From contig JAKZAP010000010.1 of assembly GCA_023053575.1 (NCBI GenBank), positions 21,016,628 through 21,080,627 on the forward strand: DNA of 64,000 nucleotides, given 5' to 3'. Each line of letters opens with the position of its first letter. The stretch's first letter is position 1. This DNA comes from Branchinecta lynchi (Eukaryota > Arthropoda > Branchiopoda > Anostraca > Branchinectidae). Shown piece by piece: positions 32,621-43,423 of this stretch. The notes under the pieces were generated by a model that was given only the letters and a program-made list of their open reading frames with translations, did no database searches and was not told the origin of the DNA. The position numbers and the translations under genes are program-made.

Positions 32621-33284
32621 AGCCGACTCCGATCTCTACTAGCTTGTGAAGCCGTGAAATCTCGGCGACATTTCTAACGATCTCGGCGACAGTTTGTTTC
32701 ATCTCGGAAACTAGATTTTTGGTTTCGAACACATATCTTTACACTGTCAGAAGTTTCATAACAGATAGCGTATAACGCTTTCAAGAATAACACCTTTTCA
32801 CTTAGAAGTAAGGTGTTATGACCAATTAAGTTTACGCTATTTCGTGCTTAGATCTCCAACAACAGCTTGAATTGGTAAAAATACTAACGGGAACGAAAGA
32901 AACATAACAAATAACAAGTGCTTTCTGTTGAAACCGTACATCCTTCTGCTGTCGTTATGTAACTTCTGACAGTGTAGTAGTTTTACCTATTGAAGGTGTT
33001 GCTGAACATCTAGGCACGAAACAGTATAAACTTAATTTGGTCATAAAACGTTATTTTTAAGTGAAAAGGTGTTATTCTTGGAAGTGTTATGCGCAATCTG
33101 TTATGAAACGTCTGACAGTGTATTTCTCGGCGACATTCATTTCAGTAGCAATCATGGCTACAAAGTTGTCACTCTCGACAACAAACATTGCAGTCTCCGG
33201 CGGCATTTCATGAATTCTCGGGGACATTTTGACCAATTTTGACCCAAAATGCATGCCATACATCCAATCAAAATCTGAAGACAA
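32490..33284 (-). pseudogene. Old minus-strand ORF split by a Tc1-like MITE
   Basis: The minus frame 33284-33130 contains HEMPPETAMFVVESDNFVAM, then MNVAEK. The minus frame from 32732 contains KNLVSEMKQTVAEIVRNVAE. The two share the NVAE-type repeated pattern and lie exactly either side of the MITE at 32742-33120, so they were probably one reading frame with coiled-coil-like repeats. The protein is not recognised. Confidence 0.4.
32742..33120. mobile_element. Tc1/mariner-like MITE with long TIRs
   Basis: 379 bp, terminal inverted repeats of about 95 bp, outermost CACTGTCAGAAGTTTCATAA and its near-complement. Flanked by TA on both sides (32740-32741, 33121-33122), the Tc1/mariner target duplication. 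A second internal CTTCTGACAGTGT lies at 32963-32975. A lone fragment of the same terminus sits at 41612-41634. No transposase. Confidence 0.75.
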
Positions 33285-33364
33285 TAAATTTTGTTTGTGC
33301 AGGGAGTTTGGCGCTGGTGACGACTTCGAATTGGTGCGGGAGTCTTAGCTCTTCGCACAGGCTT

Positions 33365-33870
33365 TTTAATACTCTATATGTCCAAAACACGCCACTGATC
33401 CTTAGGAAGAAGGAGTAAGCGTGTCCGTAACTCAACGACTCAAATCCTGTATCAATCCTTCACCGAGATCCTTAGGGGCAGCTGTGACACCACTTCTGTC
33501 TTTCTTCCGCTAGCTACGCGGAGAGGCCGGAGTTTTTGTATCAGCAAGGAGAGATAGTCATCAAGAGTATTGTCGACTTCTTCGTTGGAGGATGCGGCAT
33601 TCGGAAAAGAAGTGTTGTTTGTGTTTCTTCTTCTGCCTCGGACATGCGACAGTTCGGGGCGTGGGTTGTGCCCCATTCGAACTGGGTTTTGTTTAGGCGG
33701 ATGGTTTCGGTCTGTAGAAGATGAAAGATCTGAATCTATCTTTGAATAGTTAGCAGTACGGTCCAAGTTTGGATGTTGAGATTCTCGCTCTAGAAGTGTC
33801 GCTTGCTGCGAGAAGCGGTTACTAGCTAGGGCTTTACCGGCGTGCTTGTCGACCACTTGAACCGACGAGT
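33365..33870 (-). repeat. Dispersed repeat with a 134-codon minus ORF
   Basis: The minus ORF 33856-33452 is polar, with DDYLSLL and KTEVVSQLP near its C-terminus. The same DNA block (CCAAAACACGCCA, GGAAGAAGGAGTAAGCGT, CACCACTTCTG) occurs at 21430-21600 and 38345-38530. It may be part of a LINE ORF1 or a spacer; no domain is recognised. Confidence 0.5.
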
Positions 33871-33879
33871 GTACCCTTG

Positions 33880-34060
33880 ACCTTATTACTCTTTACTGAA
33901 CCTATTGATGCCGTATCGATGATCCTTTGACCGCGGGATACGCCCGACTGACGAACATATAGGTAGCGTGCGAACGGGGGAATTACTCAACCTTTCGAAG
34001 GCTTTTTTGGGATCGTAGTCTTTCGTCTGGTGGTTCGATTTAACTTACTATATTAGTTTT
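33880..34060 (+). repeat. Dispersed repeat, related to 44400-44600
   Basis: Shares GATGATC, GGTAGCGT, CGAAGGC and GATCGTAGTC blocks in order with 44400-44600. Class unknown; non-coding. Confidence 0.45.
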
Positions 34061-34217
34061 TCTGGTTACAAAATCTTGAAGGTATTCCAATTGGTTTGGC
34101 TTGGCTTCACTCTAATTCTCGTCAAGTTCTCGTCTCTCGTCTCAATCTAGTCATCGTCAAAACCGTTCTTCCGTTCCTTGCTTCTACACTCCCACCACTT
34201 CCTTTGGTTTTGCACAC

Positions 34218-34403
34218 GTCTGTTACAGGTAACGTCTTACAGGTAACGTCTGTTACAGGTAACGTCTGTTACAGGTAACGTCTGTTACAGGTAACGTCTG
34301 TTACAGGTAACGTCTGTTACAGGTAACGTCTGTTACAGGTAACGTCTGTTACTGTTACAGGTAACGTCTGTTACAGGTAACGTCTGTTACTGTTACAGGT
34401 AAC
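34218..34403 (+). repeat. 16-bp minisatellite GTCTGTTACAGGTAAC
   Basis: About eleven units with little divergence, except a few shortened or with an extra TGTTAC. Each unit contains the near-palindrome GTTACAGGTAAC. The low divergence suggests recent expansion. No spacers, so not CRISPR-like. Confidence 0.9.
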
Positions 34404-34682
34404 AGTAACCGAAACCTCAGCATCCAGGATGCCCTACCAAAATCTACATCTCCAAGGGGAAATGGGAGTTCTTTGACGTCTGTTATATTTTCCCAGACTG
34501 AGCATAAAATCACTTCTGTTATCTGACCGATAATTAATTACCAATGACCAACCAAATGTCACACACTTCAATCTAATTGAGTTTATTTTAAAAAGTCTTT
34601 CATGGGCAAGCCGAACACTGGGGGTCGAATTTGGGAAGTGACAATTTCTAAGCCAATATTTTCGAGTCTCTAATACTCCTGC

Positions 34683-35480
34683 CAAGTTTCATTGACCGAG
34701 CACATTTGGAACTACCTTAACTCGCTATCACCGAAATTCGGGACCCCCCTCCAACTCCCCCAAAGTGCCCGAATCCGGCTCGGTTCTGTCACTGATGTAC
34801 CTAGGACATGTGCTTGTTCTTCTCAGCAAGTTTCATCCCTATTGCTCTACTCTAAGCGTATCCCAAGGTTTCCGGTTCTCCCCTCCGACCAGGCCCGTAT
34901 CCAGGAATTTATTTCGGGGGGGGGGGGGGGGGGGGGGGGAGACGGGGGGGGGGGTTGCCTGTGGGCTGCACAAAAAAGTACAAAAAAGATCAGAGGGAAA
35001 AGCGTATAAAAATGAGTACTTTTGTATGTTTACGATTGTCGGATAGGGAAATTTACCGTTTTCAGGTTAATCTGGTCGGGTTCCTGATATGCCTGTCAAG
35101 TTTCATTGTCCTAGACGACCTGGAAGTAACTTAACTCCGGATCACCAGAATTCTGGAACCCCCCTCTAACTCCCCCCACAGTGCGTGATTCCTGTCAAGA
35201 TCTGTCAATGATGTTCTTAGGGCTTGTGCTTGTTGTTCCTACCAAGTCACATCCCAATCGCTCGACGAAGCGTGACACAAGATTTCCGACCCCCCCCCCT
35301 CCCCCCCGCAAATGCGTCGGTTTCGGTCCGGACTTGAAATGGGACATCTGAGGCACGAGTCTTTCCAGATATCAAGTTTTTATTAAGATCCAGTGTTCGA
35401 AAGCTATTTATTCCACTAAATTCGGGATTCCACAAAAGTAATCGGTATATGGCACTTCGCGGTATGCAACTGCCATAAAA
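34683..35480 (-). mobile_element. HINE-like family B, inverted copy with hAT insertion
   Basis: The 5' end is at 35480 (decayed GGCACTTCGCGGTATGCAACTGCCATAAAA hairpin). Core blocks such as CCAAGTTTCATTG and CCCCCTCTAACTCCCCCCACAGTG follow in reverse. Interrupted by the hAT MITE at 34890. The microsatellite is not preserved. Confidence 0.6.
34890..35031 (+). mobile_element. hAT-like MITE family 1, right-truncated copy E
   Basis: Starts CAGGCCCGTATCCAGGAATT, with G runs (34916-34939 and 34944-34953) and GATCAGAGGGAAAA, then loses its right terminus after TTTTGTATGTTTACG. Inserted in family B. Confidence 0.7.
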
Positions 35481-35516
35481 CAAAGACGAAACACATTTAA
35501 AGCCTTTGATTCATAT

Positions 35517-36035
35517 GGGCCGAGAAGGTGGGAGACACATCATTTTTTCGATGGGTAGGATTTTTACGAACACAATGTTACCTTTGTTTTCACAAAAATC
35601 TTCACGGTAGCCAACGTTATCCACAAATTACTTGAACACAATTCACTCCTAGAGGCCAATCCGCCATTGCTAATTAACTATTCATTGATCTCCTGGATTA
35701 AGGATTACTAGAACCTTCGAGAAGATCGAGTGGCGTGTAAGAGGATTAAAACAACTACGTTTAGCGGACGTCTGGGAAGCTGAATATTATTTAGCTCAGT
35801 TTCAGAATCTTCAAGAAATCACTGTAACGAAGTAAGTATAATTTACGGCGTTTCTTTTTGCGATCTAGTTTACATCCTTAATTCTTTGGACTTACGGGAA
35901 TTAAGAAAAAACACAAAACAAAAACTTAATCGATAATGCAAATAATTAATTTAATTTTTGCTACACATTTTCCAGATGCCTGCTACAATAAAAACATTTT
36001 GTTAGATCCTATGTCAAACTACAATTCCATCCTCA
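35517..36035 (+). repeat. Segmental repeat, copy 1 (empty site)
   Basis: About 500 bp matching 47978-48513 plus 49553-49590: GGGCCGAGAAGGTG, GTAGCCAACGTTATCCACAA, CCGCCATTGCTAATTAACTA, TCGATAATGCAAATAATTA, then CCTGCTACAATAAAAACATTTTG. In copy 2 the last junction is split by family A. Frames differ between copies, so a decayed gene or an unknown element are both possible. Confidence 0.7.
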
Positions 36036-36078
36036 ATTCCATCCTCAGTCGAGCTGACGATAGATGAACCAAGAGAAA

Positions 36079-36662
36079 TCAAGGCATCGGAGGTATTTCA
36101 AACGTTTGACGAAAGGTTGAAATGCAGGCGTTCACATTTTGAGAGGTTGACGTCGAGGTCGGTTTGAGAAGTGCCAATGACAATTTATTGATATTTTTGT
36201 GGATCGACTGCGGCTTCCTTAGAGTAAGTCGTCTCCGTAAGTTATGTAAACTTGTCCTTGAAAAATTAAGCAGGAAGAAAGAATTGAGGCATGAAGGTAT
36301 AGCCGATTTGAAAACGTAGGGAGATAAGATGGCGAAACACCTGTTTGGACAGGACACGCACACTTAACACCAGTTTGGACAGGACACTCACACTCAATTT
36401 TTTACTTAAGGCGTATCCGCCGTTCCCCATTGCGGAGCCTCCGTTTTTTTTGTCCTAGGGACTCGCTTCCCCGCATTCTCGCGAGTCCCCGCTGACGGAG
36501 AATGCTCCGGTTGTCCTCACCGTCGTCAGTAATTGACTTCCTTTCAGATTCAGTTTGGGGTGTGTTTTGAATTCTGACAAAGAAGCAGTAGTAGTTTTTG
36601 TAAGTTGTAATTTTACATTTCATTAATTTGTCAGATAACTGCCCACTCCGAATATTTTTCAT
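36079..36662 (-). pseudogene. Decayed minus-strand LINE coding relic
   Basis: Two minus frames (36662-36402 and 36363-36079) are basic and flank a tandem duplication of AGTTTGGACAGGACAC (36340-36395). The GGGGAACGGCG block matches 28070-28090 in another minus LINE. Assignment is by this similarity only. Confidence 0.3.
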
Positions 36663-36839
36663 TTATTTAGTTAAAAATCCAATGATTTTGTTTTATATAC
36701 AATTAGCCTGGAAACTCAGTGGGAATAGTTGTAGTAAGTAGTAATTCACAATTTAAATAATGTGACTCAATAGTTTGCTAAACTTACCATTATTTTCAGT
36801 GTATCTATCATTTATTGAAGTATACTCGTTACACATTAA

Positions 36840-36963
36840 AAAAAATATCTGAGTAAGGATTAAAGTTAACTGCAGTATATGCTACTGCGACTAACCTTTT
36901 CACTACTTCGCATTAATCTTATCTCAACTGCAGCTAACTTCAATCCTTGCTCGGATATTTTTT
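36840..36963. mobile_element. Short inverted-repeat element
   Basis: AATATCTGAGTAAGGATTAA (36844) pairs imperfectly with TTCAATCCTTGCTCGGATATT (to about 36960); the inner arms share AACTGCAG. A fragment of the same sequence is at 41185-41235 (GGTAAAGTTAGCTGCAGTAT). Likely a small MITE. Confidence 0.55.
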
Positions 36964-37173
36964 GTATTGTTTACAGTCGGCCCACCGCCGTTTCAAGATC
37001 TTCAAGGAATAATGAGGTTTAACTGGAAATTGAAGTATGGACCCTGGGGAGTTGCTGGTATCGTTAGTTTTGAAAAAAAAAAATAATGATCTTCAGGATG
37101 GTTCAAAGGAATTTCTGAGTAAACATTGAGCTAAGACTAGTTTTGAAAATAAGGAATCGATTTTATTGTACAT

Positions 37174-37209
37174 TGATTCCTCGAAACTGACGTCAGTTTC
37201 GAGGAATCA
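37174..37209. repeat. Perfect 36-bp palindrome centred on TGACGTCA
   Basis: The left half TGATTCCTCGAAACTGAC is followed directly by its exact reverse complement, with no loop. The centre TGACGTCA (37188-37195) is the full CRE/ATF consensus octamer. Confidence 0.9.
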
Positions 37210-37879
37210 GATAGTGGGCCCAGTTTGGCCCGAGTTAGGTCAGTTGGTCTTCCTCACAAATAGTAATAATTCATCACTGTCCACTTCAAGACCTAAGATC
37301 AAATCAGGCACGACCGTAGTTGGTTTATGCATGTCTTACCAAGGTCTTACGTTTATCCCTACTGACGTCGTCTTCTCCCTTTCAGACACTTTGAGTTTTC
37401 ATAATTACGTAGAGGACTTAACAAGAGCTGAATCTCCTTTTTTAAATCTGTCTCAAATCAGCTAAGTTACGTCCCACGATACTGATTTATTTTTTAGGAC
37501 AATAAGAAATAAGCTAGAAGGGTCATGTGACATGTCACCACTTTGAAAGCCAGTTTGAAAGTGCCTCGACCCTACTAGTCTATTTTACTGCGACGTTCTA
37601 CTTATACCACTATTTTGCAACTTAGTCCAGCATGTTTTTTGCAAAAGTTTTCCGGAAATAAATTGATAGGGGGGGACTCCCATGGCTTATGAATGTCTAA
37701 CGCTTATCCTAGCTGACGTGGTCTTCTCACGTCGGAATAATGAAGAGTTGACAAAGGGAAGGGAGTAAATCTCCCAGATTCTCAAATTAATCAGTGTTGG
37801 AGGCACAGTTCGTCAGTAAACGGAAAAGGGGGCTAAATACAGTGCGTTAGAAGAAAATTGAAAAGCGTAGAGTTATGCA
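37210..37879 (+). other. Unassigned sequence
   Basis: A 99-codon plus frame (37166-37465) crosses the palindrome and has no recognised domain. The segment ATGTCTTACCAAGGTCTTACG...GACGT..GTCTTCTC recurs in shortened form at 37690-37735, so a local degenerate duplication is present. No supported gene. Confidence 0.3.
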
Positions 37880-38060
37880 CAGGTCCATATCCAGGAATTT
37901 ATTTCGGGGGGCGGGGGGGTTGCCTGCTGGTCTGAGAAAAAAGTACAAAAATAACACAGATCAAAGGGAACAGCCTATAGGAATGATTATTTTTGTATGT
38001 TTTGGGGGAGGGGAGGGGTCAACCCACTACCATCCCCCCCCCCCCCTGGATACGGCCTTG
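37880..38060 (+). mobile_element. hAT-like MITE family 1, copy F
   Basis: 181 bp from CAGGTCCATATCCAGG to CCCTGGATACGGCCTTG. Flanks gttatgca (37872-37879) and gttatggc (38061-38068) match at 6 of 8. Contains ACACAGATCAAAGGGAA. Confidence 0.75.
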
Positions 38061-38344
38061 GTTATGGCACCATATATGCCGAGCATGCTTGTTAGACATG
38101 AACGAAATCAAGGTTCACGAAGGGACCGAGGTTAATAGTCAGATAGTTGATAGTAACATCTACTGGTAACAAGTAATAGTAACCGTCTACGCTAACAGAT
38201 CCCAAAATTTCAGAAGAAGTCATACCATCTATGATTGTTTGGAAACAAAACATAAAACGTGATTTATAATTGAATGGTAGCTTTCTCTCCAATCAGCGTA
38301 TAAGAGCCCCTTTTGCCAAAAATTCGATAGTCTAATGATCAGCA

Positions 38345-38530
38345 GAAAGAATACTCTATATGACCAAGTCCAAAACACGCCAATGATCCTCAGGAAGAAG
38401 GAGTAAGCGTCTCCGTGACGACTCAAACTCAAAGACTCAAATTCTGTTTCAACCAATCACGGCGATCTTTGGGAGCAGATATGACACCACTTCTGCCTTT
38501 CTTCCACTCGGTAAGCGAAAAGGCCGGAAC
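38345..38530 (-). repeat. Dispersed repeat, third copy
   Basis: Matches 21430-21600 and 33365-33560 (CTCTATATGACCAAGTCC, AGGAAGAAGGAGTAAGCG, CACCACTTCTGCC). Followed at 38538-38632 by a fragment of family B core (TGTGCTAGGACGATGAAACT). Confidence 0.6.
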
Positions 38531-38639
38531 ACGAAGTACTGTGTGGGGGAGGGGGGATCTGGAATTCCGTTGATCCCGAGTTAAAGCACTTCCAGATGTG
38601 CTAGGACGATGAAACTTGTCAGGATCAGGGACTATTTAG

Positions 38640-39320
38640 TTCAACTCAAAACTTTTATTCCAGTGACAAAGAACTTAAGCACTAGTAATTAAATAACAAC
38701 AAATAAAGTATAAGAAGCAATCACATATTTAACCATTCTCGATGGCCTCACGCAGTTTCCGCTTTTTCAAAATGGCGGGTTATAACTAAATCACTTACTT
38801 ACTTAATGGAAAACGAAGCAGGTTTCAGATGCTAGAAGCTGTTCTCTCAGAGACACTCTGTTAGCATAATGCAGTTGATGAAAGATCAAGACAGACATAT
38901 TAGCGCATAGCTCCTTAGCACTGCAAAAATGTGGTCTTCTTGGAAGGAACCTTATCGTATCATTCTACGCAAAACGAAGCTCGCTGATTCCGTTGTTAGT
39001 CTAACCAGGGACCCATAAATTCCCTGCAATGATTCGCCGCTCAGGGGGCTTGTCAATAAGAGATTTCTGATGCGCTCTTGACCGAGCGTCAGACAGTTCG
39101 AGAAATACCCACGGGATGAAATACCCGACTTGACTTGCTTTATTTACTACTAAATACAAAATAAGCTATAAAAACACGCAACCACCCGGGGAAGGCTCAA
39201 AAAGCCTGTTGATGGACGACTGCAATCCTCTGATTCTCAACCTATATCAATTTCATAAAAAAAAAGAAAAAAGGACAAGAACACTCTCTCTCAATTAACC
39301 TTTAATACCAAAATCTAAAA
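38640..39320 (-). mobile_element. LINE 3' sequences, minus strand
   Basis: 39130-39265 reads in reverse as a 3' UTR (GCCTTCCCCGGGTGG, TAAATAAAGCA end). 38999-39056 (AGGGACCCATAAATTCCC, CAGGGGGCTTGTC) is inverted relative to 39636-39693, giving imperfect arms of about 58 bp around the tail. No intact ORF. Confidence 0.4.
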
Positions 39321-40130
39321 GAAAAAAAAATCTAAGACAAAAAAGAGAAAATAAAAGAGAAAATTAACTCCCCTCTCCCACTGGGATATCATTCCATATA
39401 GCCGGATCCAGCTATCCATTTTGTCTATCCAGATAGACAAAATTTTTCGCAGCTGTTGTGCTGAAATAAGAATATTTCTGTGTAATGGAAGAGTATCGTG
39501 AATCTTTTATCCTAGCTTAGGTACCTGGTGGCATGCTGGCAATTTTGTCTATCCGAGCAAGAACGCCGATTCGACCCAAGCGGAATTTTTGGAAACTAGG
39601 TGAGGCTCGGGCAACAAAGCAACTGAGAAGTATAGGAAGTGACAAGCCCCCTGAATGGCGAGTCATTACAGGAAGTTTGTGGGTCCCTCGTCTGACTGTG
39701 TACAAGTAGAGTGGGAGGCCAAAAATGCCGTTACAATACGAACGGAATAGAAAAGTTTTAAAATCAGAAAAGCAGTGACTGTACTTTCGTGGACACATAT
39801 TACCTCGGATGTAAACCGAATGGAGTGTATGATGGACATGCGCATCGTCAAGTAGGTGTTCATTAAAAACGAACTCCAGGTATCAAAATTCTCTTAGTGA
39901 AAGCAAGCCCACTTACGCAGTTTTACTTGGGGGATAATAGGCGATACTGTCCGCGGGGACGGAAGCTTGAGAGCTCAGTTTTTGATGTGTTGAAAGCAAT
40001 ATCAAGCTCAGCAGCGAAGCTTTCACAAATTCTGCGCAACAAATTAAATGAATTAGGACAGGTTGCTAGTAACACTAAGTCGTCAGGGGGGATCGACTAA
40101 ATAGAGGCACGGCATGGCATAGCGCAGGTG
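39321..40130. other. Unassigned, includes the second arm of an inverted repeat
   Basis: 39636-39693 is the arm described at 38640. A 67-codon plus frame (39897-40100) is open but unrecognised. No supported gene. Confidence 0.3.
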
Positions 40131-40690
40131 GCACGAGTAATAAGAAGATTAGCAAGTAGTAGAAGTAGACAAGTAGGTGAGAGCTCGTAACTCCAGAGCC
40201 TAAAAGAAGTCATCAACAAAAGAAGCCTCCATCCAGAATTTTATTTTAAAATGAATCTACCTCAAAATATTTTGAAGTTGTGGATCCAGGCTAGAGCTAA
40301 TTCCCTCCCCCTGTTTGGTAGATTTAAAGTTTTTGATAGGCATAGGACTGGTCCAGATGTCAGGTATAATTGCCAACTTTGCAAAGCAGGGGTAGAGGAA
40401 AATATGGACCACTTTCTCAATCGATGCCAGGAGCTTTCGGAGTTAAGGGGATCTTATTTTAAGGGGAGTGTTTTGCTTCTTCCGGATATCCTGAATAGCA
40501 CTTTGGAAAGGGTTATAAAAAAAGGTGTGCGAATTTATCGACGGAGCGCTGAAGCTAAAAGTGACCAAGTGAGGCTTCATAGCCGTAGGACAATATTGTT
40601 GTTGTCTTCTTTTGTAATGTGTATTGTTGTTGTCTTATGTATATCGCCCCTGGGCTTTTAAATACACTTATTATTATAGCTAAAATAACC
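40131..40690 (+). pseudogene. I/R1-like LINE ORF2 C-terminus
   Basis: An open 136-codon frame (40251-40661) contains CQLCKAGVEENMDHFLNRCQ, a complete CxxC...HxxxxC zinc knuckle typical of the end of I/R1-like LINE ORF2. Preceded by a basic segment, followed by AAATACACTTATTATTATAG. RT and endonuclease are absent: a 5'-truncated insertion whose surviving part is nearly intact. Confidence 0.65.
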
Positions 40691-41637
40691 AGTAATATTC
40701 TGTAACTGATTGAAGAATAAATATCGCAAACTTCACCGGCAGTTTATTTTTAAAAGCAAACTTGTTATCACTATTTTCAAGCTAAATACCTACACGTGCA
40801 AGAATTATATTTTCCAGCATTTTAGACATTAGTTACGTTTTTGATCCGAATTCTCCGTTCCGAATTCTCGCTTTTGAATTCTCGATTCTCGTACAAATTA
40901 CCGTTTTTGCTCCTCTGACTTCTCCATTCTCGCTTTTGACAAAAATACTAATTTTGCAGCTCGTCCGCAACCGGGTATACGTGTTTATGCACATTGAACA
41001 TCCGCACTTTGTTGATCAATCAGGGAGGAGAACGGAGAGAGGAGAATCGAGAATTCACAATCGGAGCAACTTCTCGATTCTACAGAATCGAGGCAAATTG
41101 GTCGACCAATTTTTGAGAATTCTGACAAAAACGCAAGAAAAGGAGAATTCAATTCATCAAAATACACTGTAAAATGTTTCTCCGTATTAAGGGTAAAGTT
41201 AGCTGCAGTATTTGCTACTCGGATTCATCTTATCTCTATTTGGGATTGATCTTTCTTTATCGTCATGATGTCGGAAAATTGGTAGATACTTCTTGGTGTT
41301 TTTTCGGCTCTTCCTGATGGTAACGCTTATTATGTTGATTCAGGGGAGCTATTTCCCTCGAAAATAGGCGGAAGAGAATCTGCGTTACAGTTACATGCAC
41401 TAACTTCCGTCCAAAAGGCACAAACACTTGTATTGTAAATATGCAGCCAATACACTATATGATGTCAGAAAACTCAGTAGATGCTTTTTGCGTTTTTTCG
41501 GCTCTTCCTGATAGTACGCTTATTATGCATAACATTTTGAAACACAACAGACAACATCCGAATTTTTATCTGTTCCGCATTATCCATTCAAACCGCGTAT
41601 CCTTGTTTTATCTGCTATGAAACTTCTGACAGTGTGA
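40691..41637. other. Unassigned, with partial repeats
   Basis: 40850-41130 has repeated GAATTCTC(G/C) motifs in both orientations. 41185-41235 matches the element at 36840. 41612-41634 matches the Tc1-like terminus. GGTAGATAC/AGTAGATG...TTTTTCGGCTCTTCCTGAT occurs twice (41282 and 41470), about 190 bp apart. No gene. Confidence 0.35.
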
Positions 41638-42578
41638 CACCGGAATTCCGGGAAATCCACTCTAACTCCTCCCAAAGAGCCCCGACATGATCTGGTTCCG
41701 TCAAGAACGTATCTAAAACTTATGCTTATTCTTCCCACCAAATTCCATCCCGATCCCTCAGACACTAAGCGTTTCATAAAAATTCCGGTGGCCCCAACCC
41801 CCCCCCCCCTAATTATCGGATCTGGCCCGGACTTGAAATGGAACATCTGAGACAATAGTCCTTTCCACTTGCCAAGCTTCATTCAAATCCGATCTCCCGA
41901 TCAAAAGTTATAAATGCCACTAGATTCCGGATTCCCCATCCCTCCACCCCCCCCCACACGATGTTCTAATCGTGCAAACGACTATTCTCAAGTCGGTTTA
42001 TTCGAATCTCTCATATTCCTGCCAAATTTTCATCATCTTATTACATCATGAACTACCGAACTCGCTGGATCACCAGAATCCTCCCCCAGCTCCCCCCACA
42101 GTGCCCGAATCCGGTCCAGTTATGTCAATTATCTGTCAAGGACTTGTGCTTGTTCTTCCCACCAAGTTTCATCCTGATCACTCTAAGCGTATCCCAAGTT
42201 TCCGGCTCTCCCCTCAAGCTCCCCCCAAAGTCACCGAATCCGGTTCGGATTTGAAGTGGGTCGTCTGAGACGCGACGTCTTTCCAAATATCAAGTTTCAT
42301 TGAAATCCAATCACCCGTTCAAAAGTTATAAATACCTCAAAATTCCGGATTCCCCCTTCCTCAACTCCCCCCACAATGCTCGGACCGGGAAGTGACCAAT
42401 TACAACTAAATTTGGGGTCCCTGATATGCCTGCCAAGTTTCATCCTCCTAGCTTGTGTGGAAGTACCCAAACTAGCAAAACCCAGACCGACCGACAGATC
42501 GCCAGACTGACAGACTGACGGACGGACAGAAATTGCGATCGCTATATGGCACTTGGCCGAAGGGCAAGTGCCATAAAA
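41638..42578 (-). mobile_element. HINE-like family B, inverted copy
   Basis: The 5' end is at 42578 with an intact hairpin (TATGGCACTTGGCC / GGGCAAGTGCCATA) and a GACGGACGGACAG/GACAGACTGAC microsatellite (42482-42530). Core in reverse: AGTTATAAATACCTCAAAATT, CCAAGTTTCATCC. The 3' end is lost near 41638, beside the Tc1-like fragment. Confidence 0.7.
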
Positions 42579-43064
42579 ATTCACTACATACCCCTATTCA
42601 TCCGTTCTTGTTCCAAGATTCTTCATTTCATACCGTGAATTCAGTTACCCCTATTGACAGAAGCTTTATTTGACATGTGGGAAGTATAGAAAACTCTAAG
42701 GTGGTATACTTATGTTATAATTTAGCAAAAATAGTATATCTTACGTCAAGCGGAAAGTACTGCGTCGCTGGCCATTCCGATGTTCTTTTGCACACATAGT
42801 AATTGTCGGCACAGTTTAGACTGTCCAAATCTTAAACCTAGGATGATTCGCCCCTGGAACCAACTACAGACTCATCTCTCACTCATTTCACCGACTTGCT
42901 TGTCATTTTTAATGACTGTTTTATTTCACCATTAATAAAAGACTGAGTGTTTTTTTGAGGAAATTTAAGAGCACGGCCATTAATTGCCACCGAAAGAGGT
43001 TTGCAGGAAATTGTCAGTTGTTTCCAAGTCCGTAAGCTGCGATATTTATATTTCTGCAGATATC

Positions 43065-43359
43065 GAGCGTGTCCCTTTTAACAATAGTAACTATTTGTTA
43101 CTATTTTCGTTCCACTCGAAGTTACTACGCTAACCCTTCCAACCTTCTCAAAATAGTAACTAGTAGTAAATCTTTGCTTACCGTGCTCGGGAGCGTAGTA
43201 AGCGTGGTAACTACGCTTCTCTGTGACGTGATTGGTTAGATTCGCCCGTGGCATGATATTCTGCTGGAAAATAGAACAATCGCTCCAGCCTTGACGGCAA
43301 AAAGCCAGAATTTGCGACGTCATGCGTAGTAACTACGGTAAGTAGGGTGGACCACGCTC
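43065..43359 (+). mobile_element. MITE with GAGCGTG termini, copy 2
   Basis: 295 bp, from GAGCGTGTCCCTTTTAACAA to GTAGGGTGGACCACGCTC. The 3-bp flanks are atc on both sides (43062-43064, 43360-43362). The interior matches 22064-22367 (GTAGTAACTACGGTAAGTAGG). Confidence 0.8.
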
Positions 43360-43423
43360 ATCATGTCATGTCTTCATCTTCTTTATTTGACCAGATAGTA
43401 AGCTATGGCATTAAACCGACTCA

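Noticed and set aside
34218..34403. CRISPR-like array
   Set aside because: Units are contiguous 16-mers with no unique spacers, in eukaryotic DNA with no cas genes.
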